A DNA stretch of 64,000 bases from Prorocentrum cordatum (taxonomy: Eukaryota; Sar; Dinophyceae; Prorocentrales; Prorocentraceae): NCBI GenBank assembly GCA_963575745.1, contig CAUYUJ010000891.1, positions 760,165 to 824,164 of the forward strand. Reading direction: 5' to 3'. The position numbers and the translations under genes are program-made. Below are positions 52,501-63,456 of this stretch, one piece after another. Every line of letters starts with the position of its first letter. Within the stretch, counting starts at the first letter, position 1. Under the pieces are notes generated by a model, which saw only the letters and a program-made list of their open reading frames with translations, had not been told where the DNA came from and searched no databases.

Positions 52501-54060
52501 CCTGCACCAACCAGCCTGCCGATCCCATCAACGAGGGGCCCGCGACCGCGCGCCGGCCGCGCGGCCGGGACAAGGCGCGCGGAGCCGAAGGACGAGGTAC
52601 CGAAGGAGGGGGGCAACGATGAGGGCGGGGGGCCTGGGGATGCAGGCCGAGGACTTGGAGGGCGAGTCGGAGGACGTGGAGGACGAGGGCGCCAAGGAGG
52701 GCGCCGAGCAGGACAGCGCAGAGGCCGCGCAGGCCGCGCGCTTCGACGATGGGGTTCCCGCAGCCTTCGCGGCCGAGCAGAGTTTCACAGCCTGCGCGGG
52801 CGCGGAGGTCTTCCCCTTCCTGAAGACACTTCCAGGACCCCCTCGCGAGCTTCAACGCGGGGCGTTGGCACGCGCAGCGAGGCAGGTCCCTCCTCGGCCG
52901 ATCGAGCGCGTCCTCCAGGAAGCGGCGGAACGGACAGTGGTGCTGCCTTCCCCGTCGCCCTCCGCGAGCCGACACCGTCACCGACTCTGGACAGGTTGCT
53001 CGGGACGCTGGTGCGACGAGGCACGCAACGACGGCCCATTGGCGGGAGATCTTCCCTCGCCAGGAAGTCGATCTGAGGATGGTAGAGGACCTCATCGCTA
53101 CCTGGCAGCCCACGCAGGTTCCGTTCACTGACCTCTCCCTCGACGAGGCTGACCTGCTGCGCGGGGCGCGGGCTGCGCAGCCGTCTGCGTCCGGCCCTGA
53201 CGGCCTCCCCTAGACGGCCGGGGCAGCGGCGGCCGAAAGCGATGGTCTTCCTGCGCAGGGTCGCGCAAGAGACCTGAAGGGATGGGTTGCCCGCGCCTCG
53301 GACCTTCAATCGCGCGCTGATTGCCTTCGCCCCGAAGGAGACTCAGGAGTGCGCCCACGCTGAAATCATCCACAAGCCTGACCAGACGCGCCCGCTGGTC
53401 CTGCTCAACTGCGACCGGGGGCTCGTCGGGCTGCTGGCGAACGCGCGCTTGCAGCGATTGCGGAGGCCAAGGGCAATCGCGTTCAGCAAGGCTCCATACG
53501 CCGTCGCAATTCATGAGCAACATCTGGGGTCTGGACATCATGGCGAGAGCGTTCTCGGCTGCAGCGGCCCTTCAGCGCGCCTCATCGCGATCGACAGTTT
53601 CTCGGCCTTCCCGTCGGTAAACCGACAATGGCTCAGGGCGGCCCTTCGACACGTAGAATCTGTTTTTTTCTGATCAACGCCCTCAAGGAGTACCCGCAGT
53701 GCTGGGTTAAGCTCCGTGGCCACTTTTTCCAGATTTGGGGGGCAATCGCCAGAGTCGCAGAGGACTGCGTGGGCGATCTTCTTCAACCCGTACCTGGGGA
53801 AGCTGGCTTTCGCCGCGGGGGTGCCCTCCTTTCTCGAGCCCGCCCGAGCGGCCGCACCTTTGCAGAGCTCCCGAGGGGCGGTTGGCGGCTGCGCGGACGA
53901 CGTCGGCATTGCGCTACGATCTATCGAGCACCTCGCGGGCGTCGGGGAGGTATTCGAGGACGTGCACGCGCTTGGCCGCGTGGCGCTTCGCCAGCGGGAA
54001 ACATTTGTTGCGCCGCCGCGAGCCGCCCTCTCTGGCGACGTCTCTAGCAGGAGACGTTGA
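52501..54060 (+). pseudogene. LINE 2: reverse transcriptase region, degenerate
   Basis: Pieces in different frames follow RT order: DLSLDEADLLRGARAAQPSA then SGPDGLP (about 53,190), ALIAFAPKETQE, TRPLVLLNCDRGLVG (about 53,390), IDSFSAFPSVNRQWLRAALR (about 53,590) and GGCADDVGIALRS (about 53,886), where CADD replaces the usual YADD. Multiple stops and frameshifts. The relative sequence to LINE 1 suggests the same broad dinoflagellate LINE group but a different lineage. Confidence 0.75.
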
Positions 54061-55341
54061 AGATGCTCTCCTGGCACGCGCCGTCGCGGTGGCAGGTGCT
54101 CGTTCAAGACTCGGCCAAGTGCATGGGGATCCTTCTTGGCCCTGGTGCCACATTCGTGTAGATCTGGGCGAGCGCCGGCGCGAAGTGCGTGAAACGCGTG
54201 CGGGGCATTTGCTTAGCGGGCGCCTCCGCAGACGGCTCAGTGCGCTTTTGTAGTGGGGTCACTCTTCCGGTGGTTTCGCGCGCCGTGAAATTCTTCGCGC
54301 TGGTCCCTGCGATCCAGGATGCGGAGCTAGATGCGCTCCACGTCGCCTCCAGGCTGCCGCCGAAGACCTTCGCCGAGGCCGATTCTCCATCCGACGGCAA
54401 GCGTTGCTGCGGCCCTCTATCGACCAGTGCACGCGACCATGTGGCCGTGGAAAGAGTCGCTGCTTCTATGGCGTGGGCGGGCGTCGAGCTTCTCGCGCGC
54501 GGCGGACGGCCAAGTCGAGAGTGCGCCCTTCTCGCTCGCGCAGCTCGCGGACTGCCGCCTGTTTTCGCTGTCCTGGCAGATCCGCACGTCTATCGTGGAG
54601 CGTTTTGAGGGCGGCCTGAACAACGCGGCGCTGGAGGCAAGGCCGCGACAGAAGAAGCTGACGCAGAAAGGGGCGCAGGCAGCCGCCGTGGCCGCGCGCG
54701 CAGCCATCCGCGAGTACGTGAGCAGCCTGGTCGTTCAACGGCACAGCAGCGGCCGCCAGCGCTCCGACTCCCTAAGCGTCCGGCTGTCCAGCTGATCTAC
54801 ACCGAGACGATGGCGAACGCCATTCGTCCTGAGGCTTTTTGGGCCACCCTCTGCCGCCGCCTGCAAGCGCGGGGCGCCCCCTCGCCGCTTCTCGCGCCCC
54901 TTCGCCTGCGCTGGCGCACCCTCCGCGCAGCGCTGCAAAAGGCCCCCTGATGTCCGATAGGCAGTTTGCAATTTTCCAGCAGGAGGCTGACCCGCAGTGG
55001 TCCGAAAGTATGTCAACCCGAACCAAGCGGCCAGATGTTTTTTTTGTTGCCCTGAGGACGATCCAGCTGCTAACAAGGAGTTCCATCATTACCGCACGTG
55101 CAGGTGTGCCTGGTGGGCTACCTGCACGCCGCGGTTTCGCGTCCATGAATCGGTCCTGCACCGGTTAGCCTTAGCTGGTGCGACAGGGGACCCATCGGGC
55201 AGCCCAGAGTTTTCGATCGAGATTGCTATACATCGAATGGTAGATGTGCATCAACTATACGCTGTGCTTCGCCACCAGACTGGCTCTGGCTCCGATCATG
55301 TGCTGCGCTGTCTCAGGATAGTACGCGATCGCCTGGCGTAG
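54061..55341 (+). pseudogene. LINE 2: post-RT region and zinc-finger-like C-terminus
   Basis: CMGILLGPGATFV and CVKRVRGICLAGASADGSVR (about 54,120-54,240) are typical post-RT sequence; QLADCRLFSLSWQIRTSIVE and RQKKLTQKGAQAAAVAARAA (54,540-54,710) follow. 54,997-55,341 encodes RCFFCCPEDDPAANKEFHHY then RTCRCAWW, a Cys/His cluster as found at the end of many LINE proteins. Frames change between pieces. The element ends near 55,341. Confidence 0.6.
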
Positions 55342-56300
55342 TGTCTTGGACGTCACCTCATGCAGCGACGTTCGCCCCTCCCCCCTCTCAATTGATTCCT
55401 CAGGGCACGTTCCACCTCCCCCTCCTCTCATTTCCTTCACCTTCTTCTCCCCCGCATTCTCCCCGTCGTCCTCCCCTCATAGTTCCTTTTTTGGCCTTCT
55501 CATCGACCCACCTACCTCCTCCCCCCCTCGTGATCCACCCTCCCCTTATTATCCTCCCTCTTTCTCCTCCTGCCTCCTCCTACCTTCACCACCTCCTCCT
55601 CCTACTCCGCTTCATCGTCATCACTACCACCACCATCATCATCAACAACAAATGTGCCTTCTCCTCCCCTTTCCTCCTCTTCCTTCTCCCTCTCCTCCTC
55701 CTCCTCCTCCTCCTCCTCTTCCTCCTCCTCCTCATCTTCATTAATCCTACCTCCCACTCCCACTCCCCATCCTCCCAACCTCCTCCCCCATCCTCCTGGT
55801 CCTCCTCCTCCTCCTCCCTCCTCCTCCTCCTCCTCCTCCTCCTCCTCCTCCTCCTCCTCCTCCTCCTCCTCCTCCTCCCCCTCGGCCTGCCCCCTACTTC
55901 GTCATACCTCATCTGGCCTCCGCCTGCCTGTCTTCCTGCCCACCTGTCTGCCCACGGGCCCAACGCACGAGCCTTTCGGGCCGCGCCGCGTTCGGCCTGT
56001 GACGACGACGGCGACGAAGCCGCGACGAAGCCGCGACGACGGCGACGACGACGACGCCGTCGTGCGTCCCTGCGTGACGACATGACGACGACGATGGCGA
56101 TGGCGATGACGATGACGATGGCCGACCGCGACCGACCGCGCCGGCGCGGCTTCTGGCCCCGCGGCCACACCGTGCCCCCCGCGCCGCCCGCGGTCTCGCC
56201 GAGGCGGCGCGGCCGCGGTTGGCGAGACGGCGCCGCCTGGGACCTCCCGGGCAGGCCCCTCCCTCTCTCCGCCCAGACATTGGCTATTCTCCTAGGCTCA
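55342..56300. repeat. CT-rich region with (CTC)n arrays; no recognisable gene
   Basis: CTC/CCT tracts at about 55,430-55,620 and 55,680-55,880, then ACGACGGCGACGA and GGCGATGAC short repeats (55,990-56,125). The 358-codon plus frame follows these biases. Confidence 0.8.
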
Positions 56301-56315
56301 ACGCTGGCATACAGA

Positions 56316-56384
56316 GCGCAGTGTGCTGCTAGCGCGGCCTTCTGCGGGGCCTCCGAGGCCAGTGGCTGCGGAGGGAGGGGAGCG
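56316..56384. repeat. Dispersed repeat J, copy 1
   Basis: GCGCAGTGTGCTGCTAGCGC, GGCCTTCTGCGGGGCCTC and GGCTGCGGAG match 63,457-63,523 (GCTCGCAGTGTGCTGCCAGC, GGGGCCTCTGAGGC, GGCTGCGGAG). Confidence 0.6.
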
Positions 56385-56456
56385 TCGCTGCAAGCCCGTC
56401 TCTCCCGCCTTTGCTAAATTGTGTGTGCAACTCTCTTGCCACAAGCGGGCTTCACA

Positions 56457-56655
56457 CCCAGACATGCGACGTCCTGATTTGTTCAATATGGGGTCCGTGG
56501 AAGTCCCGACCCTTTCCCCAGGACCCGTTTTTCATCCTGCGTCGTTTCTTTACGGTCCCGAGGTCCCGCGAGGGCCCCCTTAGGGCGAAATTCGCAAAAA
56601 AATTAAAAAAAATCTCCCGTCCTGAATTGTATACGACGCGATCATGTTTTGGGAC
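56457..56655 (-). repeat. Element A copy with short A-rich insertion
   Basis: CCCAGACATGCGACGTCCTG at the left; GGTCCGTGGAAGTCCCGACC and CGGTCCCGAGGTCCCGCGAG in the core; an AAAAAAATTAAAAAAAAT tract near 56,600; then CTCCCGTCCTGAATTGTATA and CGACGCGATCATGTTTTGGG, a slightly degraded right terminus. Confidence 0.8.
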
Positions 56656-57012
56656 CCATCTTCACATGATGCTCCGCCCCCTCGGTCAGCTCGGGGGCCC
56701 TGAGGTCCGCGAGCGCTTCGGGGCGTCGTCGTGGCTTCTCTTGGAGGCCCCCTCGCGTCGTGGCGCGTTTTGCCAGACAGCTGCGCCTCGCCGGGCGCGC
56801 TCCAGAGGGGGCCCGGGTCGTCCCGAGCAGCCGTCGGTGGCCCAAGGTGTCATTTGAAAACCGAGTGGCTCCACCGTGGCATCGCTCAGACGTGTGCGTT
56901 TTCCCCCGGCGAGGACCATCGAGGAGCCTTGTGGGTCGTCCTGCGAGATAGTACACGCAAGACGCCGACAAAGGCACGGGGTATGGACGTCCGAGCGATG
57001 GCGAGTCTCTCG
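56656..57012. other. No recognisable gene
   Basis: GC-rich mixed sequence; open frames on both strands without family resemblance. Confidence 0.35.
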
Positions 57013-57158
57013 ACATGCACCTTTCGCACCTTCCATGCGGCAGGTGCCGCGCTGCCGCGCTGCCGCGGCCGCCGCCGCGGCCGCAGCGGCGGCCACCGTC
57101 AAGGCCGCAGCGGCGGCACCTTCCACGCGGAAGGTGCTGAAGCTGCAGGTCGAGGGCT
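57013..57158. repeat. GC-rich fold-back element I, compact copy
   Basis: The left arm TCGACATGCACCTTTCGCAC, then CTTCCATGCGGCAGGTGCC, pairs with the right arm GGCACCTTCCACGCGGAAGG, then TGCTGAAGCTGCAGGTCGA. Core of GCCGC/GCGGC. About 146 bp. Confidence 0.75.
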
Positions 57159-59400
57159 GTCGCCGTCCCAGGAGATCCAGGCGATGCATTTATGTTCAGA
57201 TTTCGCGGTTTCCCCCGGTTGCGCGTCCGAGAGCCCCCACGGATCAATGCTGGTCTGGCCTGAGGAGTGCTACAGGAAGATGGAATCCAGGGCGTTGGTC
57301 GTGAGTTTTGATGATGGTGCCTTTTTGTTCGTGCTTTGGGGTCTCAGGGTCTGTTGGAGGAGGGTGAGGAGGAGGAGCAGAAAGATGTGGCATCTTCTCA
57401 TTCACGATTCGGGTTTCGTACTGGGTCGATAGCGTGCTAATCGAGCTGTCTGTCACTGGCCTGCGATCCTTGGTGGCTTTGTGGATCGCGGGCGCTTGTA
57501 CTAGCCCCCTCGCTGCCTGCTTGCCTCGCCCGTGTTCGAGACAGAGCTCGAGGCGTCTGTCTAGCGCGCTTTTTTTGAGCAGGCCTTGCTGTTGCTACAG
57601 GTGCTCTTCCGCTTGGCAGCTTGCCAAGGAAGGGGGACTGCGGGCTTGCCTCCCTGGGAGGAGGTCGTCTCGAGAGATTCTCTGTTCTGTCCCTCCTTGC
57701 TTGGAGCCAGGGCCTGACTGCCCTGTCGAGGGCCAGGGTCTGGCCAAGGATCTCTTTCTTGGCTGCCTCCTCCCCTTCCTTTCCCAGAGTTTTTGATTGA
57801 TTCTCGCCCGAGTTTAGCCTCGTCCTGGCTTCGTCCTAGAGGGGGTAGAAGAGGAGGAGGGAGGCTGCGGGTTTGTCTCCCTGGAACGCTCGACCCCTTC
57901 CTGCTCCGTCGCGTCGCTTCTTTCACTCTTCGGGGCAGCTGAGCTGTCCTGCATTAGATGGGCAACCCTGGGAGGCATGACTCCTCCTCCTCCTCCTCCT
58001 CCTCCTCCTCCTCCTCCTCCTCCTCTTCCTCCTGCCTCCTCCTTGGGCCTGTGGCCTTCCTCCTCCCCCTCCTCCTCCTCCTCCTCCTCCTCCTCCTCCT
58101 CCGAGTTGGAGGATGATCAGGACTGTTTGACGTGTTGGGCGATTTGCCCAGGGACCGAAGGCTTCCGAGACCCCCCCAAGAACCCCTGAGCGGAAAAAGG
58201 CGGAGGAGGTGGAGCAGGAGGAAAAGAAGAAAGTGTAGAAGCAGAAGCTAATCAGGAGGAGGAGTGGTCGCGGAGAAAAAGGAATTACCGGCGTGTGCGA
58301 TAACAACGACCGTGCCGCGCAAAGCACATCATTCGATTCGGAATCGCATTCGCACGTTGCACCTCTCGCTTCACAACAACCGTTCTCCAACGTGAACTTG
58401 CACTCTGCATCAACCGACCACGTCCGCACACACGACGTCATTGTAGTAGTCACGCGGTACCTTCCCCCCCTCCCCCTGGGAAGTTCAACGTTGGGCGGAA
58501 GCGACTCGGCCCACGGGCCGCGAGTTCAGCTTTGCACAATGGGGGGACCGGGGGGCGCTTGGGGAGGGGGGCAGTCTATGCCTTTCCTACAACAGCCGTT
58601 TCACAACAATCGGACGCACTTTCCAGTCTTGAACTCAAGTGTTGACACAAACTCTGCACAGCCATCGCACTCAGACCACCACTGCATCCGCATCTGACAT
58701 CTGGCCGTGTTCAACACGCCCCCCGCCAGCAGGAGGGATGGAAGGAGCCGTGTTCTGCTGTTTGTTTATCGCCTTGTCGGAGCAATGAGGCGCAGGAGCA
58801 AGAGGAGGAGGAGGATTGAGGGAAGAGGAGGGCCAGGAGGGAGGAGGGAGGAGTACGACGACGAAGTGGGCATCGGGTGAGCAAAAAAGGGGGGGGAGGA
58901 GGGGGCGATGCGACCGAACTCCGGAGGCCACGTCGAACGTCGCGGCCCGTCCCGCCTTCTCCTCGTCCTTCTCCATCCTCCTCCGCCTCCATGCCTCTCC
59001 CCTGTGAAACATCCCCCCCCCCTCTGGCGCACCCCGAGGCCGGTCCGGAGGGCGGGCCGGGCGTTGCGCTCGGGGCTTCCTCACCAGTCGCGATCCCGAA
59101 GCTGAACAGATGCAGCAGGTTGACGGAACGAGGGCGGATGGTCCTCGGCCTGTGATTCTCGCCTCCGCGCCGCGCAGGGGAGCTGGAAGCGGCTGCCGGA
59201 GCTTCTCTGTCGGAGGGCGGGCCGGTGTTCAGAGTGTGGTTTCCGCCCACGCGCCGAGCTCGGGCGGTCCGACAAGCGGCAAGAGAGCCCCACGGGCGGA
59301 GGGCGGTCCGTGTTCGAGGTGTGGATCCTCCTCCTCCTCCTCTGCCTCCTCGTCTTCCTCCTCGTCCTCCTCCTCCACCTCCTTCCCCCCTCCAACTTAG
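57159..59400. other. No recognisable gene; (CTC)n at 57,976-58,110
   Basis: A 120-codon plus frame (57,434-57,796) is Cys/Leu/Ser-rich without recognisable family. (CTC)n at 57,976-58,030 and 58,060-58,105; GGA-rich at 58,795-58,850; CTC/CTT-rich at 59,325-59,395. Confidence 0.4.
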
Positions 59401-59401
59401 G

Positions 59402-59591
59402 GTACTCCAGATTTCCTAGTAAAGGGAGGGGGGTCTCATTTCGGGGGGGGGGGTCTTTTCCAAGCTATCTTGGAGGGCCTGGGGGGGTCTGGGGACGATG
59501 TTTTGGAGGGTTCTCCCAGGGGGGGGGGGTCTAAAGCTTCTCGCCTGGGAGGGCTGAGACCCCCTCCCTTTTATGACGAAATCTGGAGTAG
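59402..59591. repeat. Element F, copy 2 (opposite orientation)
   Basis: Termini ACTCCAGATTTCCTAGTAAA and TTTATGACGAAATCTGGAGT (the second preceded by CCCTCCC). The interior GGACGATGTTTTGGAGGG is the reverse complement of the 9.5-kb copy. The sequence begins GTACTCC and ends GGAGTAG, so GT and AG sit just at the element edges. Confidence 0.8.
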
Positions 59592-59789
59592 TGGTGGTGG
59601 GAAACAGGCCCGTCACGTGCTCCTCTTTCGCGCGAGCCTGCTCCTGGGCACCGCCCGAAGGTCCACTCGATCCTCCGCTGTCGCGCCGCGCGCGCTCGTC
59701 TTGAAAGCCTGCCGCATTCCCACGGATGCAGGGCGGCTCGTTTCCATCGTGTGGCTCTCGCGTCAGCGCCGCGCGCATTCGTCTTGGGG

Positions 59790-60190
59790 CCTGCAACGGC
59801 CTCAAGGATTCTCATTGTCAACGTCCCAGAATCGGGGGTGGACAGAACCCCCAACAGTGACACGTCGATTAGTGAATTGTCCGTTTTCGGTTCTCGAGAG
59901 GGCGCCGTGGCCGTCATTTTCCAGGCTTGCGCCCGCCAGGTTTGGGCCTCAGGTCGTTTTCACTAAATCACGGTTTGCTAAAGGGGGTTCTGTCCATCCC
60001 CGAGCAACAGCCTCAAGGATTCTCATTGTTAACGTCCCAGAAACGGTGCGTTGACACGGTGTCGGAATGTCAGGGCGCAACGGTCACGTTGATTCGCTTT
60101 GATGGAATTCCAGGAGCGGGGTTCTGCCGCGATTCGGGGCCGTAGAGACGCAACAGTAGCGGTGATTCGCGGCGTTGTAGTCCCAGGAAC
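59790..60190. repeat. Repeated CCTCAAGGATTCTCATTGT segments
   Basis: GCCTCAAGGATTCTCATTGT, then AACGTCCCAGAA.CGG, occurs at about 59,799 and 60,011 with one or two differences. Weaker copies of the tail (ATTCCAGGAGCGGGGTTCTG, GTCCCAGGAACGGTGTTCTG) lie at about 60,106 and 60,180. Confidence 0.75.
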
Positions 60191-60397
60191 GGTGTTCTGT
60201 CACAGTTCTGGAGCTTCAAACGGTTACCTTCCTTTGGGGCACTTCCCTCAATGACGGTGAACCCTCGTAGAGGCGGGGCGTGTGAAGATGATATTTGAAA
60301 TATTTTGGTTTGCAAGATCGTCAATGGGTTTTTAGGTCTATAATGGTCCTCCTCCTCCTCCTCGACTTGTGGGATTTCTACCGCCTGAGTGGCCAGT

Positions 60398-60436
60398 GTG
60401 TGTGTGTGTGCGTGTGTGTGAGTGTGTGCGTGTGTT
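60398..60436. repeat. (GT)n microsatellite
   Basis: GTGTGTGTGTGTGCGTGTGT and GTGAGTGTGTGCGTGTG. Confidence 0.95.
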
Positions 60437-60733
60437 TTGGGATACGGTCCTCATAACTAGAACGGCTAGGTCGTCAGGATAGCACTTTAAGGCCTATATG
60501 CTTGCGCTCAAGAGTGGCTTGCACACGTTTTAATGCGCAACGCAACGCACACGCGTCAGCCTTTCTCAGATGGTAGCCGTCCAGCGCCTGGAGGCCCGCA
60601 CCCGTGCGCTGCCCAGGCGCTCGGTGCTCGTGCGGTCGTTGTGCCAGTAGGGCGGCGTCGGTATCCACGACCTCCGCCTCGCCTCCGCTGAGGTTTCGTG
60701 ACTCGTCCTCTTTCAGCCCGCTTAGGATACAAT

Positions 60734-60914
60734 CTGGGTAGTCGAAGGCCAGACTGTCAGATTGGATTGGGCCCCAAGGGCCAATCTGGCCTGGCCAAAC
60801 TGGATGATTTGGGTTATTCGCCAGACCGGATTCGCGCTGGCTCCCTCGCCAGATTGCCCCTGTTTGCCAGATTGGGCCTGCCAGATTGGCGCCAGATTGG
60901 CTTCGACTACCCAG
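60734..60914 (+). repeat. Element D (introner-like), TIR CTGGGTAGTCGAAG
   Basis: 181 bp bounded by perfect 14-bp inverted repeats CTGGGTAGTCGAAG and CTTCGACTACCCAG. The left TIR contains GTAGTC and the right ends CCCAG, so a GT-AG intron would have both sites inside the element. The interior repeats GCCAGATTGG in both orientations. No coding capacity. One copy in this window. Confidence 0.85.
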
Positions 60915-61094
60915 ACAATGCCAGTCCAGGCCAGCAGCGGCGTCGGGGATGTCCCCGCGGGCTCCACACGGAAACCAGGCCTGCCTGTCCCGTGCCGTTT
61001 CGGCCGCCCCGTCGTCGCCCCCCCCTCTCGCGCGCTCCCTGGCGGGGAAGTGGGCGGAAGAGGGGGACGGAAGGGGAGGAGGGGAAGGAGAAGG

Positions 61095-61659
61095 ATGATC
61101 AGGAGGAAGTTGAGGAGGAGGAGGAGGAGGAGGAGGAGGAGGCGGAGGAGGAGCGGGGGAGGAGGAGCGGGGGAGGAGCGGGGGAGGGTGGGGGTAGGGG
61201 GGGGGGCAGGGGGAGTGGTGCGAAGAGGATGAGGACGGTGAGGAGGGGGGGGGGGAAGGAGGGCGGGGAGAGGGGACCAATGGGGGAGGAGGAGGAGGAG
61301 GAGGAGGAGGAGGAGGAGGAGGAGGAGGAGGAGGAGGAGGGGAGGAGGAGGAGGAGGACGGGGAGGAATATGGAGAGGAGGAGCAAGAGGAGGAAGGGAA
61401 GAAGCAGGATGAGGGCAATGCTGGGGAGGAGGAACGCTGCAGATGGAGGGATGAGGAAGTGGAGGCAACTAGGGGGCAAAGGACCACGCAGGTGGAGGAG
61501 AAAGAAGGGGAAGGAGTGTGGGAACGCTGGGAGCATGAGAAGGAGCGGGGAGCAGGAGGAGGAGGAGGAAGAGGAGGAGAAGAAGGAGGAGGAGGAGGAG
61601 GAGGAGGGGGGGGAGGAGGACAGGGAGGAGGAGGAGGTGGAGGAGGAGGAGGAGGGAGG

Positions 61660-61719
<60 letters not shown>

Positions 61720-61797
61720 AGCAGGAGGAGCAGGAGGAGGAGGAGGAAGAGGAGGAGGAGGAGGAGGAGGAGGAGGAGGAGGAGGAGGAGGAGGCGC
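61095..61797. repeat. (GGA)n array with (GGAGCA)n block
   Basis: GGA triplets with G-rich interruptions; a GGAGCA hexamer block at about 61,668-61,715; pure GGA at 61,735-61,795. It merges into a coding-like stretch at 61,800. Long Glu/Gly/Arg and Ser/Pro/Leu frames are artefacts. Confidence 0.95.
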
Positions 61798-61799
61798 CG

Positions 61800-61965
61800 C
61801 GCGCCCGCCCGCCCGCCCCCGCGGAGGCGCCGCCGCCAAGCCGCTGTCCTTCGAGGTGTTGCGGGGCCTGGCCCTCGCTGCGCGCGCCCTCGTGGAGGAC
61901 AGCGACTCGGAGGGCGAGGCGGAGGCGGGTAGCGGCGCGCGATGGGGGGCTCGACCCCAGGGCCT
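61800..61965 (+). CDS. Possible exon, unknown protein
   Basis: The plus frame gives AKPLSFEVLRGLALAARALV then EDSDSEGEAEAGSG. A helical segment followed by an acidic Ser/Asp/Glu patch is unlike array noise. An element A copy begins ~35 bp downstream (61,999). Splice sites are not clear because the GGA array lies directly upstream. Not recognised. Confidence 0.3.
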
Positions 61966-61998
61966 GGGCCAGGGTTTCCCCAGATCTCCGACGACTCG

Positions 61999-62182
61999 AC
62001 CCAGACATGATCGCGTCGTAAAAAAAAATCAGGGTGGGAGGTGTTTGGCCAATTTCGGCCTCGGGGGGCCTTCGCTGGGCCTCGGGACCGTCAAAAAACG
62101 ATGCACGATGGAAAACCAGTCCCGGGGAAAGGGTTTCCACGGACCTCCTTATTGAAAAAATCATGACGTCGCATGACTGGGG
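61999..62182 (+). repeat. Element A, full-length copy
   Basis: CCCAGACATGATCGCGTCGT at the left and ATGACGTCGCATGACTGGGG at the right, with GGCCTCGGGACCGTCAAAAA and AGTCCCGGGGAAAGGG in the core. Confidence 0.85.
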
Positions 62183-62209
62183 ACGTTTCCCGACTGCGGT
62201 CTGGAACTT

Positions 62210-62410
62210 TCGGTTCGCGCGTCGCGCCGCTGGTTCTGTCCCGCCACGCTTCGAAGCGGCAGGCTAGCCACGTCCTGGTCACCGCGCGTCAACGTCCGAG
62301 TTCTGCCCAGCCTCCCGTCCAGCCCCGCTGGGCGGAGCGGCACGCCATCCGCTTGCAAGGCATAGCGTGCCGCCAGGCTAGCCCTGGCGACACGCTAGGC
62401 AAACATTGCA
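62210..62410 (+). repeat. Dispersed element B, copy 4
   Basis: GCGCGTCGCGCCGCTGGTTC, CGCCACGCTTCGAAGCGGCA, CGCTGGGCGGAGCGGCACGC, CGCTTGCAAGGCATAGCGTG and GGCGACACGCTAGGCAAACA. Starts ~30 bp after an element A copy. Confidence 0.75.
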
Positions 62411-63159
62411 TTCCGTAGCGTTTCGCTGGAATTCGGATAGTGGTAGAGAAGACCACAGCAGCCCCACAGGGTGGGCGGAACCCGAAGACGCCCGGTCTGG
62501 CAGCCGTTTCGCTGGATGTGCCTCCACAGCATATTCAGGAATCGCGGTCTCGCTTCAATGCCAGCTGCATTCTTGGTCTGGCCAGCCACGAAATCTGTTA
62601 AAAGTAGTGAGATGCGCAGGGTCGTTCTCTCACCCCTGTCTTTGCTGCATCTCCCTAGGACTCTCTAGGAATGCCTGCTGATGCACGTTATCACCAGCCG
62701 ACCTCCTATTCTTCCGCCTCTTCACCCTTGCTGCTATTAGGGTGCTTGGCTGGGGTAATCAATCCTGTCGTCCCTGGTTTGGGCGTCTGGAGCCTTTTTT
62801 ATGTAGCCCTGGGACCACCAAAAGGGGTCCTGGACGAAGCACCGCCCTTACTGCGTGGGGGGATGCCTGGGCCCGTCCTTTGCAATGAAGCAAACGTGTC
62901 ACCGCTGCGGGACCGTCAAGAAGCGACCCAGGACGAAGAGCTGGATCCGGGGGGAGGAGGCCCTTGGGGCCCAGGACCAGCTTCCTTCATGCCAAGCCCT
63001 GGCGCTGGCCTGGCATCTTGCCGGCGCGCCCGTCGTCGTCTGCCTGCTCCTCCCTCCCTCCCTCCTCTCTCCTGCCGTCTGGCCGGCATGCGCAGCCTGC
63101 CATGCACTGACGCAGGCCCTGACAGGAAGGGCAACACGATCAACGGCAAGGAATGTTGG
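62411..63159. other. No recognisable gene; element A fragment at about 62,785-62,965
   Basis: The fragment carries GGGACCACCAAAAGGGGTCC, GGACCGTCAAGAAGCGACCC and AGGACGAAGAGCTGGA, as in element A cores, but lacks termini. Confidence 0.4.
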
Positions 63160-63375
63160 CTTCGCGCGTCGCGCGGCCAGCTCTGGTCCGCCACGCTTCG
63201 GCGCGACACGCTGTCCACGTCCCGGCCCCGAAGCGTCCACGTCCCGAGCTTCTCCCGAGCCTCCCGCCCCGCGGAGCGGAGCGGAGCGACGCGAGGAGCA
63301 TTCGCCATGCGAGGCAGAATTGGAGCGTCGCCGGGGCCGCCGCCGCGACTCGCTCGGCAGCAGTTCCTGACGTGC
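63160..63375 (+). repeat. Dispersed element B, copy 5
   Basis: CGCGCGTCGCGCGGCCAGCT, CGCTTCGGCGCGACACGCTG, GCCCCGCGGAGCGGAGCGGA and GGGGCCGCCGCCGCGACTCG. Confidence 0.75.
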
Positions 63376-63456
63376 GGATTTCGTAGCGTGTTCGCGCGGC
63401 TCGGAATGAGGCCGAGCTCCCAAGGACTCTCGTCCCAGACGCCGCGCCAGGGTGCA

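Noticed and set aside
56731-57432. 233-codon plus-strand gene
   Set aside because: Runs through fold-back element I and shows no family resemblance.
60698-62155. 485-codon plus-strand protein
   Set aside because: Mostly element D and the GGA array; only the last ~50 codons (61,800-61,965) look protein-like and are listed as a possible exon.
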